Shown here piece after piece: positions 42,891 through 51,767 of a stretch of DNA of 64,000 bases (position 1 is its first letter; each line of letters begins with the position of its first letter). Position numbers and translations under genes: made by a program. This DNA is from Sphingomonadales bacterium (GTDB lineage Bacteria; Pseudomonadota; Alphaproteobacteria; Sphingomonadales; Sphingomonadaceae): the NCBI GenBank assembly GCA_027483465.1, contig JAIXUQ010000111.1:1-64000 (forward strand). The letters run 5' to 3'. The notes beneath the pieces were generated by a model. The model saw nothing but the letters and a program-made list of their open reading frames with translations. It did not search any database and had not been told where the DNA came from.

Positions 42891-45800
42891 TGCTGTCGGC
42901 GCTGATCGGCTCATCGCTGCGCCAACGGGCGCTGGTGCTGGCGCTGGCGCTGGTGCTGACCGTTTTCGGCGTGCGCTCTGCACTGAATGCGAAGTTCGAC
43001 GTCTTCCCTGAATTCGCACCGCCCATCGTGGAGGTGCAGACCGAAGCGCCTGGGCTGGCCACCGAAGATGTGGAAGCACTGGTGACGGTGCCGATCGAGA
43101 CGGCGGTGAACGGCGTGCCGGGCCTTGCCACGCTGCGCTCCAAATCCGTGCTGGGGCTTTCATCCGTGGTGTTGGTGATGGACCGCGCCGCTGATCCCAT
43201 GCGTACTCGCCAGATGGTGCAGGAACGGTTGGCCACCGTCACCACCAGGCTTCCTGCGGCGGTGCGGCCGCCGGTGATGCTCGCGCCGCTGTCGGCTACC
43301 AGCCGGGCGATGAAGATCGGCCTGTGGTCGGACAGTCTCGACCAGATGACCATGACCGAGATGGCGCGCTGGACGATCCGCCCGCGCCTGATGGCGGTGC
43401 CGGGGGTGGCCAACGTCGCCATGTGGGGGGCGCGTGACCGCCAGTTGCAGGTGCTGGTCGATCCGGTGCGGCTGGCGGCGGCCGGCGTGACCGTTGCCGA
43501 TGTGCAGCGCGCGGCGGGCGATGCCGTGGTGATCGCCGGCGGTGGTTTTGTTGATAGTCCCAATCAGCGGCTGGCGGTGAGGCAGGTGGTGGGTGTCAAG
43601 TCCAGCGTCGATCTGGCCAGCGCCGTTATCCGCACTGTGGGCGGCGCGCCAGTGCGCATTGGCGACGTGGCGGAGGTGACCGAAGGATTTGCCCAGCCCA
43701 TCGGCAACGCAATCATCAATGGCCGGCCCGGTCTGTTGCTGATCGTGGAGAAACAGCTGGGCGCCAACACATTGGAGGTGACGCGCGGTGTGGACAAAGC
43801 GCTGGCCGAACTGAAGCCAGGCCTTAAGGGCCTGAACGTCGATGGCAGCATCTTCCGGCCCGCCACCTTCATCGAACGCGCGCTGGCCAATCTGGGCGAA
43901 GCGATGTGGATCGGCATCGCGCTGGTGGCAGCCGTGCTGATCCTGTTCACGCGCAACTGGCGCACGGCGGTGATCAGCATGACTGCGATTCCGCTGTCGC
44001 TGGTGGGCGCTGTGCTGGTGCTGACGGGCTTTGGCGTTGGCATGAACACGATGGTGATCGCCGGCCTAGTGATCGCGCTGGGCGAGATCGTCGATGATGC
44101 GATCATCGACGTAGAGAATATCGGCCGGCGGCTGCGGCTGGAGGCCGAGCGCCCGGCCCCGCGGCCACCGATGGCCGTCGTGTTGGCCGCTAGCCTGGAG
44201 GTGCGCAGTGCCATCGTATTCGCCAGCGCCATCGTGATGCTCGTGTTCCTGCCGGTGTTCTTCCTGGGCGGCGTGTCGGGCAGCTTCTTCCGGCCGCTGG
44301 CCACGGCCTATATCGCGGCCATTGGCGCATCGCTGCTGGTGGCACTCACCGTCACCCCGGCGATGTGCCTGTTGCTCCTGCCGGGCGCGGCGGAACAGTC
44401 AGAGCCGCGCTGGGTGTTGGGCCTGCGGCAGCACTACACCCGCCTGTTGGCGCGACTGGCGCCTCGCAGCGGCATTGCCATCGCCACAGTAGCCGGCGGC
44501 ATCCTGTTGTCGGTGGCCGGCATCGGCCTCTTGCGCCAGCAATTCCTGCCGGACTTCCGTGAAACCGACTTCCTGATGCACTTCGTCGAGAAGCCCGGCA
44601 TCGGCATCGAGGCGATGGACCGCATCACTATCCGCGCTTCGAAGGAACTCACCGCCATTCCCGGCGTACGAAATTTCGGTTCGCACATCGGCCGGGCCGA
44701 GCAGGGCGACGAAGTTTATGGCCCCAATTTCACCGAATTGTGGATCAGCCTCGATGAAAGCGCCGATTATGATGCGACGGTCAAACGCATCGAAACCGCC
44801 ATCGCCGGCTATCCCGGCCTACAGCGCGACGTGCTGACTTACTTGCGTGAACGCATCAAGGAAGTGCTCACCGGCGCCGGGGCGACCGTCGTGGTGCGGC
44901 TTTATGGGCCTGATCTGGCGCAGTTGCGCTCTCTGGCCGAACAAGTGCGCGCTGGCCTGGACGGCACCGAAGGCATCAAGGATCTCAAGGTCGAACAGCA
45001 GAGCCTTATCCCGCAGATCCAGATCACCCCGCGCCCCGAGGCGCTGGCACTTGCCGGGGTGACGGCCGGCGATGTGCGGCGCACCGCGGCAACGCTGATC
45101 GGTGGCACGCGGGTGGGCGAAATCTACCGCGACCAGAAGAGCTTCGAAGTCGCAGTGTGGGCCGTGCCAGAGGCGCGCAGCGATCTCGGTGCGGTGAGGC
45201 GCCTGATCGTGCCGGGGGCCGCGCCGGTGCCCGGCCAGGCCGGATCGGCGTTGCGGCTGGGCGATCTGGCGCGCGTGGCCGTGGTGCCGGCGGCGAATGA
45301 GATCAAGCGCGAGGCTGGTTCGCGCCGCATTGATGTCACCATGAACATCGCCGATGGCGCCGATCTGGCCAGCGTGGCGCAGGCGGTGGAAGCCAAGGTG
45401 AACGCGATGGCCATGCCGGCAGGGTACTACCCCCAGTTCCTGGGCGAATGGCAGGCGCTGCAGGAATCGCGGCGGCAGCTTGGCCTGCTGTCGCTGGCCT
45501 GTCTGGTTGGCATCCTGTTCCTGGTCTGGCTGGAGTTCCGGTCAGGGCGCATCGTTGGCCTGGTCGCCCTCAGCCTGCCGTTCGCGCTGGTTGGCGGGGT
45601 CATCGCCGCGGCGCTGGGCGGCGGGGTGCTGTCGATGGGGGCGCTGGTCGGCTTCGTCACCGTGCTTGGCATCTCGGCGCGCAACGGCATCATGCTGCTC
45701 AGCCATTTCCGCCATCTGGAACGGGAAGAGGGCGAGGCGTTTGGGCTGGAGCTGGTGCAGCGCGGCGCGGCCGAACGGCTAGTGCCGATCCTGATGACGG

Positions 45801-45976
45801 CGGGCACGGCGGCATTGGCGCTGCTGCCGCTGGTGGTGCGCGGCAATGTGCCGGGCCACGAGATCGAATATCCGATGGCGCTGGTGATTCTGGGCGGGCT
45901 GTTCAGCTCCACCATGCTCAACCTGCTCTGGATGCCCGCGCTCTACCTGCGGTTCGGCAAAGAGGCGCAGGCATGA
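42890..45976 (+). CDS. RND efflux permease, heavy-metal (CusA/CzcA-like) type
   Basis: A 1028-residue inner-membrane pump with 12 predicted helices and two large periplasmic loops. The helix IV motif GEIVDDAIIDVEN (about residues 398-410) supplies acidic residues for proton relay and matches heavy-metal efflux RND proteins more than multidrug AcrB types. N-terminal FDVFPEFAPPIVEVQTEAPG is also typical of this group. The metal is not predictable. It is coupled to the adaptor (TGATG) and to the outer-membrane factor (ATGA). Confidence 0.92.
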   Translation: MLSALIGSSLRQRALVLALALVLTVFGVRSALNAKFDVFPEFAPPIVEVQTEAPGLATEDVEALVTVPIETAVNGVPGLATLRSKSVLGLSSVVLVMDRAADPMRTRQMVQERLATVTTRLPAAVRPPVMLAPLSATSRAMKIGLWSDSLDQMTMTEMARWTIRPRLMAVPGVANVAMWGARDRQLQVLVDPVRLAAAGVTVADVQRAAGDAVVIAGGGFVDSPNQRLAVRQVVGVKSSVDLASAVIRTVGGAPVRIGDVAEVTEGFAQPIGNAIINGRPGLLLIVEKQLGANTLEVTRGVDKALAELKPGLKGLNVDGSIFRPATFIERALANLGEAMWIGIALVAAVLILFTRNWRTAVISMTAIPLSLVGAVLVLTGFGVGMNTMVIAGLVIALGEIVDDAIIDVENIGRRLRLEAERPAPRPPMAVVLAASLEVRSAIVFASAIVMLVFLPVFFLGGVSGSFFRPLATAYIAAIGASLLVALTVTPAMCLLLLPGAAEQSEPRWVLGLRQHYTRLLARLAPRSGIAIATVAGGILLSVAGIGLLRQQFLPDFRETDFLMHFVEKPGIGIEAMDRITIRASKELTAIPGVRNFGSHIGRAEQGDEVYGPNFTELWISLDESADYDATVKRIETAIAGYPGLQRDVLTYLRERIKEVLTGAGATVVVRLYGPDLAQLRSLAEQVRAGLDGTEGIKDLKVEQQSLIPQIQITPRPEALALAGVTAGDVRRTAATLIGGTRVGEIYRDQKSFEVAVWAVPEARSDLGAVRRLIVPGAAPVPGQAGSALRLGDLARVAVVPAANEIKREAGSRRIDVTMNIADGADLASVAQAVEAKVNAMAMPAGYYPQFLGEWQALQESRRQLGLLSLACLVGILFLVWLEFRSGRIVGLVALSLPFALVGGVIAAALGGGVLSMGALVGFVTVLGISARNGIMLLSHFRHLEREEGEAFGLELVQRGAAERLVPILMTAGTAALALLPLVVRGNVPGHEIEYPMALVILGGLFSSTMLNLLWMPALYLRFGKEAQA

Positions 45977-47355
45977 AGCGCGCTCTGTTGATAGCGGTGT
46001 TGCTGGCGGGTTGTGTGGCCAAGCCGCCGCCAAATTCGGCGGCGCCGCCGCCAGCCGCAGTTTCCGGCCCATTTTTGGGCTCGCCTGGCGCTGCGTCTGT
46101 GCAGGCCGAATGGTGGCGGCTCTATGGGGATGAGGCCTTAAACGAGCATGTGGCGCGCGCACTCGCCGCCAATCGCGATCTGCGCGTGGCGGTCGCGACG
46201 CTGGATGCGGCCCGCGCCAACGCCCGGCTTGCTGGCGCCAACCGCACGCCCGACGTGGTGCTGGAAAGCGGTGCCAGCCCAACCACGCGCGGCGTGAACC
46301 AGCCCAGCACCACCACCGTGCTCAAATCGAGCTATGAACTTGGGGTTGAAGTGGCCTGGGAGGCCGACCTGTTTGGGCGTTTGCGCAACCAGTCGTCTGC
46401 CGCCAGCGCTGATGCCGAAGCTGCCGCTGCCGCGCGCGACGGCGTGCGGCTGGCGGTGGTGGCCGATACAGTGGGCGCCTATCTCGATCTGTGCTGGGCG
46501 GACGAACTTGCCAGCATTGCCGCCCACCAGATCGGCCTGCAGCGCAAGCAGGTCGAGACAGTTCAGCACCAGTTGCAGGCCGGTGAGGTGTCGCCGCTGG
46601 AAGTGGCGCAGGCCCGCCAACTGCTGGGTCGGCTGGAAGCGGGCTTGCCAATGTTCGAGGCCGACGCCCAGCGCGCCCGTTACATGCTGGCCAATCTGGA
46701 AGGACTGCCGCCCGCTGAGGCCGCGCAATTCCAGTGCGGGCGCCCGCCGTCCATCGCCGGGTCACTGCCGGTAGGCGATGGTGCCGGGCTGCTGGCGAGG
46801 CGGCCCGACATTCGCGAGGCCGAACGAAGGCTGGCCGCTGCCGGTGCCCGCGTGAAGGTCGCTACGGCCGAAATGTATCCGCGGGTCAGCCTGGGCGCGT
46901 CGGGTGGCCTGATTGCGGGCACGCTGGATGCCTTCATCACCCCGCTGATCAGCTGGTCGTTCATCAATCCGGCCCGCATCAAGGCCCGCATCGCGTTGGC
47001 CAAGGCCAATCAGGACGGCGCATTGGCGCAATATGATGCCACTTGGCTGCGAGCCTTGCGGGAAGTGGAAAGCGCCCTGGCCGATCTCGATGCCGAACGC
47101 CGCGCCAACCAGTCATTGGCAGCTGCTGTGAGCGACGCCCGTACCGCGGCCCGGCGGGCCGAAGCGCGAGTGACAATCGGGGATGCCAACCCGCTGCTGG
47201 CACTGGATGCACGACGCACAGCCTTTGATGCCGAACTGCAGGCTGGGCTCTCCGCCCGCCGTCTGGCCCAGCGTCAGATCTTCCTGTTCAGAAGCCTTGG
47301 TGGTGGATTGGAAGCCACGGCAGAGCCCAGCAGCGCGAAGGGGCAAAGGGAATAG
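45973..47355 (+). CDS. Outer-membrane efflux factor (NodT/TolC-like lipoprotein)
   Basis: A 460-residue channel protein with lipobox LLAGC and two repeated outer-membrane efflux domains of long helices (for example NRDLRVAVATLDAARANARLAG and RRPDIREAERRLAAAGARVKVA). It completes the tripartite pump. ATG at 45973 overlaps the permease stop (ATGA), which fixes the start. Confidence 0.92.
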   Translation: MKRALLIAVLLAGCVAKPPPNSAAPPPAAVSGPFLGSPGAASVQAEWWRLYGDEALNEHVARALAANRDLRVAVATLDAARANARLAGANRTPDVVLESGASPTTRGVNQPSTTTVLKSSYELGVEVAWEADLFGRLRNQSSAASADAEAAAAARDGVRLAVVADTVGAYLDLCWADELASIAAHQIGLQRKQVETVQHQLQAGEVSPLEVAQARQLLGRLEAGLPMFEADAQRARYMLANLEGLPPAEAAQFQCGRPPSIAGSLPVGDGAGLLARRPDIREAERRLAAAGARVKVATAEMYPRVSLGASGGLIAGTLDAFITPLISWSFINPARIKARIALAKANQDGALAQYDATWLRALREVESALADLDAERRANQSLAAAVSDARTAARRAEARVTIGDANPLLALDARRTAFDAELQAGLSARRLAQRQIFLFRSLGGGLEATAEPSSAKGQRE

Positions 47356-47399
47356 CGTGCCATCATGTGCCTGGCCAATTCCGGCCGAGGAGCATGATC

Positions 47400-48032
47400 A
47401 TGGGACATTCCATTCTTGAACCAGGAGCAAGGCAATCACGCCCCTGGAACGCGGGCCGCATGGTTGGCGCAAAACGCCCGCTCAAACCGCGCGACGTCTG
47501 GGCAATCCGATTTTTCCTGGATGAACATCAGCGACTTCGGGACCGCGCCCTCTTCGACATCGCAATTGATAGCAAGCTACGAGGCTGTGACCTGGTCAAA
47601 CTGAGGATCGGCGATGTGGTTGCAGGCGGTACCATCCGCAACCGCGCCACGGTGATACAGCAGAAGACAGGCAAGCCAGTACAGTTTGAACTGGGCAAGG
47701 ATGTTCGCGACAGCCTTCTGGTCTGGCTCAATTGCCGACGCGGCGGCGTAGGGGACTTCATCTTCCCGAGCCGCGTTGACCATATGGGCCACATGAGCAC
47801 CCGCCAGTATGCGCGCCTGGTGGATGAGTGGGTTGGTGCCATTGGGCTGGATACCCACGATTATGGGACCCATTCGCTGCGGCGGACAAAGGCCGCATTG
47901 ATCTACAAGGCCACCGGCAATCTGCGCGCTGTTCAGATATTGCTTGGCCATACCAAGATCGAAACGACCGTGCGCTATCTCGGCGTCGATATCGATGATG
48001 CTCTGACGCTGTCAGAGCGCACAGAGATCTGA
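47400..48032 (+). CDS. Minimal tyrosine recombinase/integrase
   Basis: A 210-residue site-specific recombinase containing only the catalytic domain, with a very short N-terminus instead of the usual arm- or core-binding domain. The catalytic set appears complete: R61, K89, H158-x2-R161 in THSLRRTK, H184 in LLGHTKIETT and Y193 in VRYLG. GAGGAGC lies eight bases before the ATG at 47400. It follows the efflux operon by 44 bases in DNA of lower GC content. It may have mobilised this island, or be a domesticated recombinase. Confidence 0.9.
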   Translation: MGHSILEPGARQSRPWNAGRMVGAKRPLKPRDVWAIRFFLDEHQRLRDRALFDIAIDSKLRGCDLVKLRIGDVVAGGTIRNRATVIQQKTGKPVQFELGKDVRDSLLVWLNCRRGGVGDFIFPSRVDHMGHMSTRQYARLVDEWVGAIGLDTHDYGTHSLRRTKAALIYKATGNLRAVQILLGHTKIETTVRYLGVDIDDALTLSERTEI

Positions 48033-48239
48033 GCAGGAAGCGGCAGGCGGCGAATGGCAGCTAATGCATGCCAGCAACGCCGTTACCCGCCTGTCCGCGA
48101 CCGGCCCAATCCCAAGCATAGCCGAGGGTCCGTTCAACCACCGGCTTCCGACCGCTGCAGGATCGGCGATCGTTCACCCAAGTGGACGGCAAAGACTAAA
48201 TTTGCTGTTGGGTTTCGAACTGTGCGTTATGCTCGCGGA

Positions 48240-48830
48240 ATGCTGCCCTTAAATCTCGATCAAGTACTGCCAACAGCTTGGCCGGAATCGCTGCGACCCA
48301 TCGGAGAGTCTACCTTCGAGAAGGAGCCCTTCAGTGACTGGTGGCACCGCAATCGGCAGATGCTGGCGCATCTGCCGGGAGACCTTGTTGAGCAATGGAT
48401 ATACCGGCATTGGACGCACTCCCCTTTCAGTTTCTTGCCGCTGGATGACCTGACCTGGAAGCGGCGGTATTGGAACGGGGCCGACCTTTTAAGGTCGATC
48501 CATCGCGCCTGGGGCGAACAACTCGACCCGCAGTTCGACTATGATACCTTCCAGAGGCGGGGTGGTGCTGATCGTCATGCGACGGCACTTGCATTAGATC
48601 GTGGCACTTGGGACTATCCGATGGTGCTGTTATCCACCCCGTTCGGCATCATTGATGGCGGTCGCTCGCTGCCCAGTGTGCGGCTAGTTATCGTCGAAGG
48701 GCATCAAAGACACCGGTACCTAAACGCATTGCACTCACTTGGGAAAGCGCCAGCGGGACCGCATGAGACGATCATTCTGTCGACTCCACTCACTGGTGCC
48801 GAACAGACGGTATTACCTGCCTGCGGATAG
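48240..48830 (+). CDS. Unknown protein with ParB/sulfiredoxin-like EGHQRHR motif
   Basis: A 196-residue protein with no recognised full-length family. It is rich in Trp and aromatic residues early (FSDWWHRNRQMLAHLPGD, WIYRHWTHSPF). A segment near residues 148-164 (VIVEGHQRHRYLNAL) recalls the E-G-H-x-R-x2-A loop of ParB/Srx nuclease-like folds; this is a weak resemblance. It follows the recombinase by 207 bases in visibly lower-GC DNA, so it is probably cargo of the island. Start at 48240 is the ATG nearest the conserved-looking part; a longer frame upstream is Arg-rich and unlikely. Confidence 0.6.
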   Translation: MLPLNLDQVLPTAWPESLRPIGESTFEKEPFSDWWHRNRQMLAHLPGDLVEQWIYRHWTHSPFSFLPLDDLTWKRRYWNGADLLRSIHRAWGEQLDPQFDYDTFQRRGGADRHATALALDRGTWDYPMVLLSTPFGIIDGGRSLPSVRLVIVEGHQRHRYLNALHSLGKAPAGPHETIILSTPLTGAEQTVLPACG

Positions 48831-49135
48831 GGTCGATGGCTACCGGATCGCCGCATAGAGTGCGCTCGTATCTTCAGATTGGAACGTGCCCAGCGGGCGG
48901 ACGACTGCATCCGCGAAAGCTAGACGTTCACGCTAAGGCCGGCGAATGGCGATATCTGGGTGTAGAGCTGCCGTTGCCGAGACGGATCGGACGGCAGCTT
49001 TCCGCCTCTCACCGCCGGGAATCTGCCATTCAGCAACCGGCCCAATTGCTGCCGATTGAATAACGCACCACATTTCCTCTGCGTGAAGCTGCAAGCGGCG
49101 CCCTCGCAACCCGCGCGCTTGGAATCGAATCGGGT

Positions 49136-49171
49136 CCAGGGTCTGCGACCCTGGCCGCCGGAGGCTTTTTT
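49136..49171 (+). terminator. Rho-independent terminator-like hairpin
   Basis: CCAGGGTC / GACCCTGG with a three-base loop, then GCCGCCGGAGGC and TTTTTT. Related in inverted orientation to 39961-39996. Confidence 0.6.
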
Positions 49172-49252
49172 CTTGCTGGTTTGGGTTTGCGCAGCGGCCC
49201 CTCCGTCAGCCTGCGGCTGCCACCTCCCCATCCTTCAGCTGGGGAGGATCTC

Positions 49253-49399
49253 GGTGGTGGACCCTTCGGCGTTGGCCCCTCCACCGCCTTCGGCGGTCCC
49301 CCTCCCCAAACAAGTTTGGGGAGGAACTGGGTGGTGGACCCTTCGGCGTTGGCCCCTACACCGCCTTCGGCAATCCTCCCCAAACAAGTTTGGGGAGGA
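49253..49399. repeat. Two tandem REP-like units
   Basis: Copies at 49253-49325 and 49330-49399, 77 bp apart, share GGTGGTGGACCCTTCGGCG and end in a perfect 11-bp-armed palindrome. This resembles repetitive extragenic elements common in sphingomonads. Confidence 0.75.
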
Positions 49400-49440
49400 T
49401 TGCCGCTCCGCTTCCCCATCCTGCGGCTGGGGAGGATCAG

Positions 49441-50115
49441 TTACAGCCCTTCGGCGGCCAGCAGGCCGCGCAGGATTTGGCGGCATTCGGCGTCGATGGT
49501 GCCATCGATGGTGCGGGGGCGGTGGTGGCGTTGGAAGGCGATGGTGGCTTCGGTGGGGGCGGTGATGTCGTAGCCGTAGCGGGCGAGGGCGGCGAGGAAG
49601 CCGGGGTCGGTCCAGTTCGGGTCGGTGGTGGTGCGGGGGGCGGCGGCGAGGCCGGCGGCGGCGAGGCGGGGCCAGTCGAAGAGTTCGCCGGGGTCTTGTT
49701 TGCGGGTGGGGGCGATGTCGCTGTGGCCGACGACGTTGGCGGGCAGGATGCGGTGGCGGGCGGTGATGCTGGCCACCAGGGCCTGGACGGCCTCCATCTG
49801 GGCGGCGGGGAAGGGGACATAGCCGAATTCGTGGCCGGGGTTGACGATTTCGATGCCGATGCTGGCGCTGTTGACATCGGTGATGCCGCGCCACCAGCTG
49901 CGCCCGGCGTGCCAGGCGCGGCGGCTTTCATCGACCATGCGCAGGATGGTGCCGTCTTCCGCGACGACATAGTGGGCCGAGACGCTGGAGGCCGGGTTGG
50001 CCAGCCAGTCGATGGCTTCGGCGGCGCTGCGCATCCCGGTATAGTGCAGCACCAGCATGGCGATGGGCAGTTGCCGTTCGTTGTGGTTGGGGCTTGGGTG
50101 ATCAATGATCGTCAT
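49441..50115 (-). CDS. N-acetylmuramoyl-L-alanine amidase (AmpD-like)
   Basis: A 224-residue amidase_2 enzyme that cuts peptide from muramic acid in peptidoglycan recycling. Zinc and catalytic residues fit VLHYTGM, HAGRSWWRG, IGIEIVN and GHSDIAPTRKQDP. The C-terminal about 60 residues look like a small peptidoglycan-binding helix bundle (FLAALARYGYDI). No signal peptide, so cytoplasmic like AmpD. It overlaps the EamA transporter stop (ATGA). Confidence 0.9.
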   Translation of the reverse strand: MTIIDHPSPNHNERQLPIAMLVLHYTGMRSAAEAIDWLANPASSVSAHYVVAEDGTILRMVDESRRAWHAGRSWWRGITDVNSASIGIEIVNPGHEFGYVPFPAAQMEAVQALVASITARHRILPANVVGHSDIAPTRKQDPGELFDWPRLAAAGLAAAPRTTTDPNWTDPGFLAALARYGYDITAPTEATIAFQRHHRPRTIDGTIDAECRQILRGLLAAEGL

Positions 50116-50996
50116 GTCGGCTCCACCGGCATGTCGCTGTCGCGCCGGCGGGCGGTGCGGATGGTGATGATGGCCACGCCCACCAGGGTGAGGGCGCCGC
50201 CGACCAGCATCTGCCCGGTGATCGGCGTTTCATAGACGGCGATGGCAACGAGCACCGAGATGAGCGGGGTGGGCAGGGTGAGCGGCGAGACGACAGCCAC
50301 CGGGTAGCGCTGGAACAGCCAGGTCATCCCGCCGTGGCCGATGATGGAGGACATGATGCCGGAATAGGCCACCCAGCCCCAGGTGCTGAGCGGTAGGCTG
50401 GGGATGGCGGCGAGGCCCTGGGGTTCGAACTGCCACGCCAGCGCCAGCAGCACCGGGATGGAGACGAGGCCGAGCCAGCCGTGGATGACCAGCACCGGCA
50501 CGCCGGCCAGGCGGCGGAACAGGAGATTGCCCACCGCCCAGCACAAGGAGGCGGCAGCGGTGAGCGCGATGCCCAGCCGTTCGTGGGCGATGGCCGGATC
50601 AAAGCCCATCACCACCACGCCGGCAAAGCACAGGGCAACCGCAGTGATGCGCGGCCAGCGGATCTCCTCTTTCATGAAGATGACGGCGAGGATCAGGCTG
50701 AAGGGCACGCCAAGCTGGCCGACGATGGAGAGGGCCGACAGATTGTTGGCGAGCGCGAAGGAGAGCCCGCCCAGGGACATGAACAGCGCGCCGGCGATCA
50801 GCCCGGTGAGGATGATGAGGCCCATGCGCCCCGGCAGCCAGCGCAGGAAGGGCAGGCAGACGAGGGTGGCCACGACATAGCGCAGCAGCACGGCGACCAG
50901 CGGCCCGGCCGAGGTGACGCCTTCCTTCACCGCCACCACGTTGAAGCCCCAGACGATATCGATGGCCAGGATCATGGCCAGGTGCAGCGGCTTCAC
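50112..50996 (-). CDS. EamA/DMT-family transporter
   Basis: A 294-residue inner-membrane protein with ten helices and two EamA repeats (IVWGFNVVAVKEG in the first, ASLCWAVGNLLFRR in the second). These export or import small metabolites; the substrate is unknown. GTG start overlaps the stop of the DjlA-like gene (GTGA), placing it mid-operon between that gene and the amidase. Confidence 0.9.
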   Translation of the reverse strand: MKPLHLAMILAIDIVWGFNVVAVKEGVTSAGPLVAVLLRYVVATLVCLPFLRWLPGRMGLIILTGLIAGALFMSLGGLSFALANNLSALSIVGQLGVPFSLILAVIFMKEEIRWPRITAVALCFAGVVVMGFDPAIAHERLGIALTAAASLCWAVGNLLFRRLAGVPVLVIHGWLGLVSIPVLLALAWQFEPQGLAAIPSLPLSTWGWVAYSGIMSSIIGHGGMTWLFQRYPVAVVSPLTLPTPLISVLVAIAVYETPITGQMLVGGALTLVGVAIITIRTARRRDSDMPVEPT

Positions 50997-51712
50997 CGGC
51001 CCCTCCCGCCCAGTTGGGCATAGGCGGCGTTGATTTCCGCCATGCGGGTTTCAGCGACGCGGATGAATTCGGCCGGCACGCCTTCGGCCAGGGCGCGATC
51101 GGGGTGATAGCGTTTGACGAGGGCGTGATAGGCGGCACGGATGGCGGGCAGATCGGCGCCGGGTTCGATGCCCAGCACCGCCCAGGGATCATCGGCGGCG
51201 GGCATCAGGTGGCGGCGGCGGATGCGGGCGCGGGCGGCGGCATCAAAGCCGAGGCGGGCGCCGACCTCGTCAAGAAAGGCCAGTTCGGCGTCGTGAAAGC
51301 CATCGACCGCCGCGATCAGCCACAGCGCATCGAGCAGATCCTCAAGCGTGGCCGAACCGGGGCCGAGCAGGTCGGCGGCCTGGGCGGCATAGGCTTCGAA
51401 GCCGGCGATGGAGGCTTTCGCCATGTCGTAGAAGCGGCGGGCGTTGGCGGCTTCGCGCGGTTCGACATGGAAGAGGCGCTGGAAGGTGGCGAATTCGGCG
51501 GCGGTGGCCTCCCCATCGGCACGGGCCATCTTGGCGGCGAGCGCGATGGCGGCGATGGTGAAGGCAACCCGGCGGCGTTCCTGCACGCGTTCGGGGCGGC
51601 GGGCGCGGGCGGCATCGATGGCGCCGCCCGCCGCCGCGCCGGCCAGCGCGCCCAGCGGCCCGCCGACCACCAGCCCGATGGCGGTGCCGGCCAATGTGGC
51701 CCAGATGCTCAT
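50993..51712 (-). CDS. DjlA-like TerB/J-domain co-chaperone
   Basis: A 239-residue protein. A Gly-rich N-terminal hydrophobic segment may anchor it to the membrane, followed by a TerB-like helical domain (AAKMARADGEATAAEF, LIAAVDGFHDAELAFLDEV), then a C-terminal J domain with the HPD motif in VKRYHPDRA. It should stimulate DnaK. First gene of an operon with the EamA transporter and amidase. Confidence 0.9.
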   Translation of the reverse strand: MSIWATLAGTAIGLVVGGPLGALAGAAAGGAIDAARARRPERVQERRRVAFTIAAIALAAKMARADGEATAAEFATFQRLFHVEPREAANARRFYDMAKASIAGFEAYAAQAADLLGPGSATLEDLLDALWLIAAVDGFHDAELAFLDEVGARLGFDAAARARIRRRHLMPAADDPWAVLGIEPGADLPAIRAAYHALVKRYHPDRALAEGVPAEFIRVAETRMAEINAAYAQLGGRGR

Positions 51713-51767
51713 GCTTCAAGGATTTAGGCGGTGGCGGCCGGCGGGGAAAGGGGAGATTGAGCCGGGG

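Larger units (their letters stand above)
40010..49180. mobile_element. Putative accessory island: two-component, RND efflux, recombinase
   Basis: The segment contains a two-component system, an efflux operon, a small tyrosine recombinase and an unknown gene. Its right third is visibly less GC-rich than the flanks. Related hairpin repeats in opposite orientation lie at both ends, and a GCTGCCGTT(A/G)CCGA motif occurs near each end (40124 and 48967). No att sites or target duplication were proved, so the limits are approximate. Confidence 0.35.
48831..49440. repeat. Right intergenic repeat region
   Basis: No convincing gene. It contains an inverted repeat GCTGCCGT/ACGGCAGC (48967-48998), a terminator-like element (49136-49171), and two copies of a REP-like unit (49253-49325 and 49330-49399) each ending in the palindrome CCTCCCCAAAC-AA-GTTTGGGGAGG, flanked by further TCCCCA...TGGGGA palindromes. 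Confidence 0.7.

Noticed and set aside
45448-45972. Upstream extension of the outer-membrane factor
   Set aside because: It overlaps the permease end; the lipobox and ATGA overlap fix the start at 45973.
48831-49063. Small open frame after the unknown island protein
   Set aside because: Overlaps hairpin repeats, no ribosome site, no recognisable protein.
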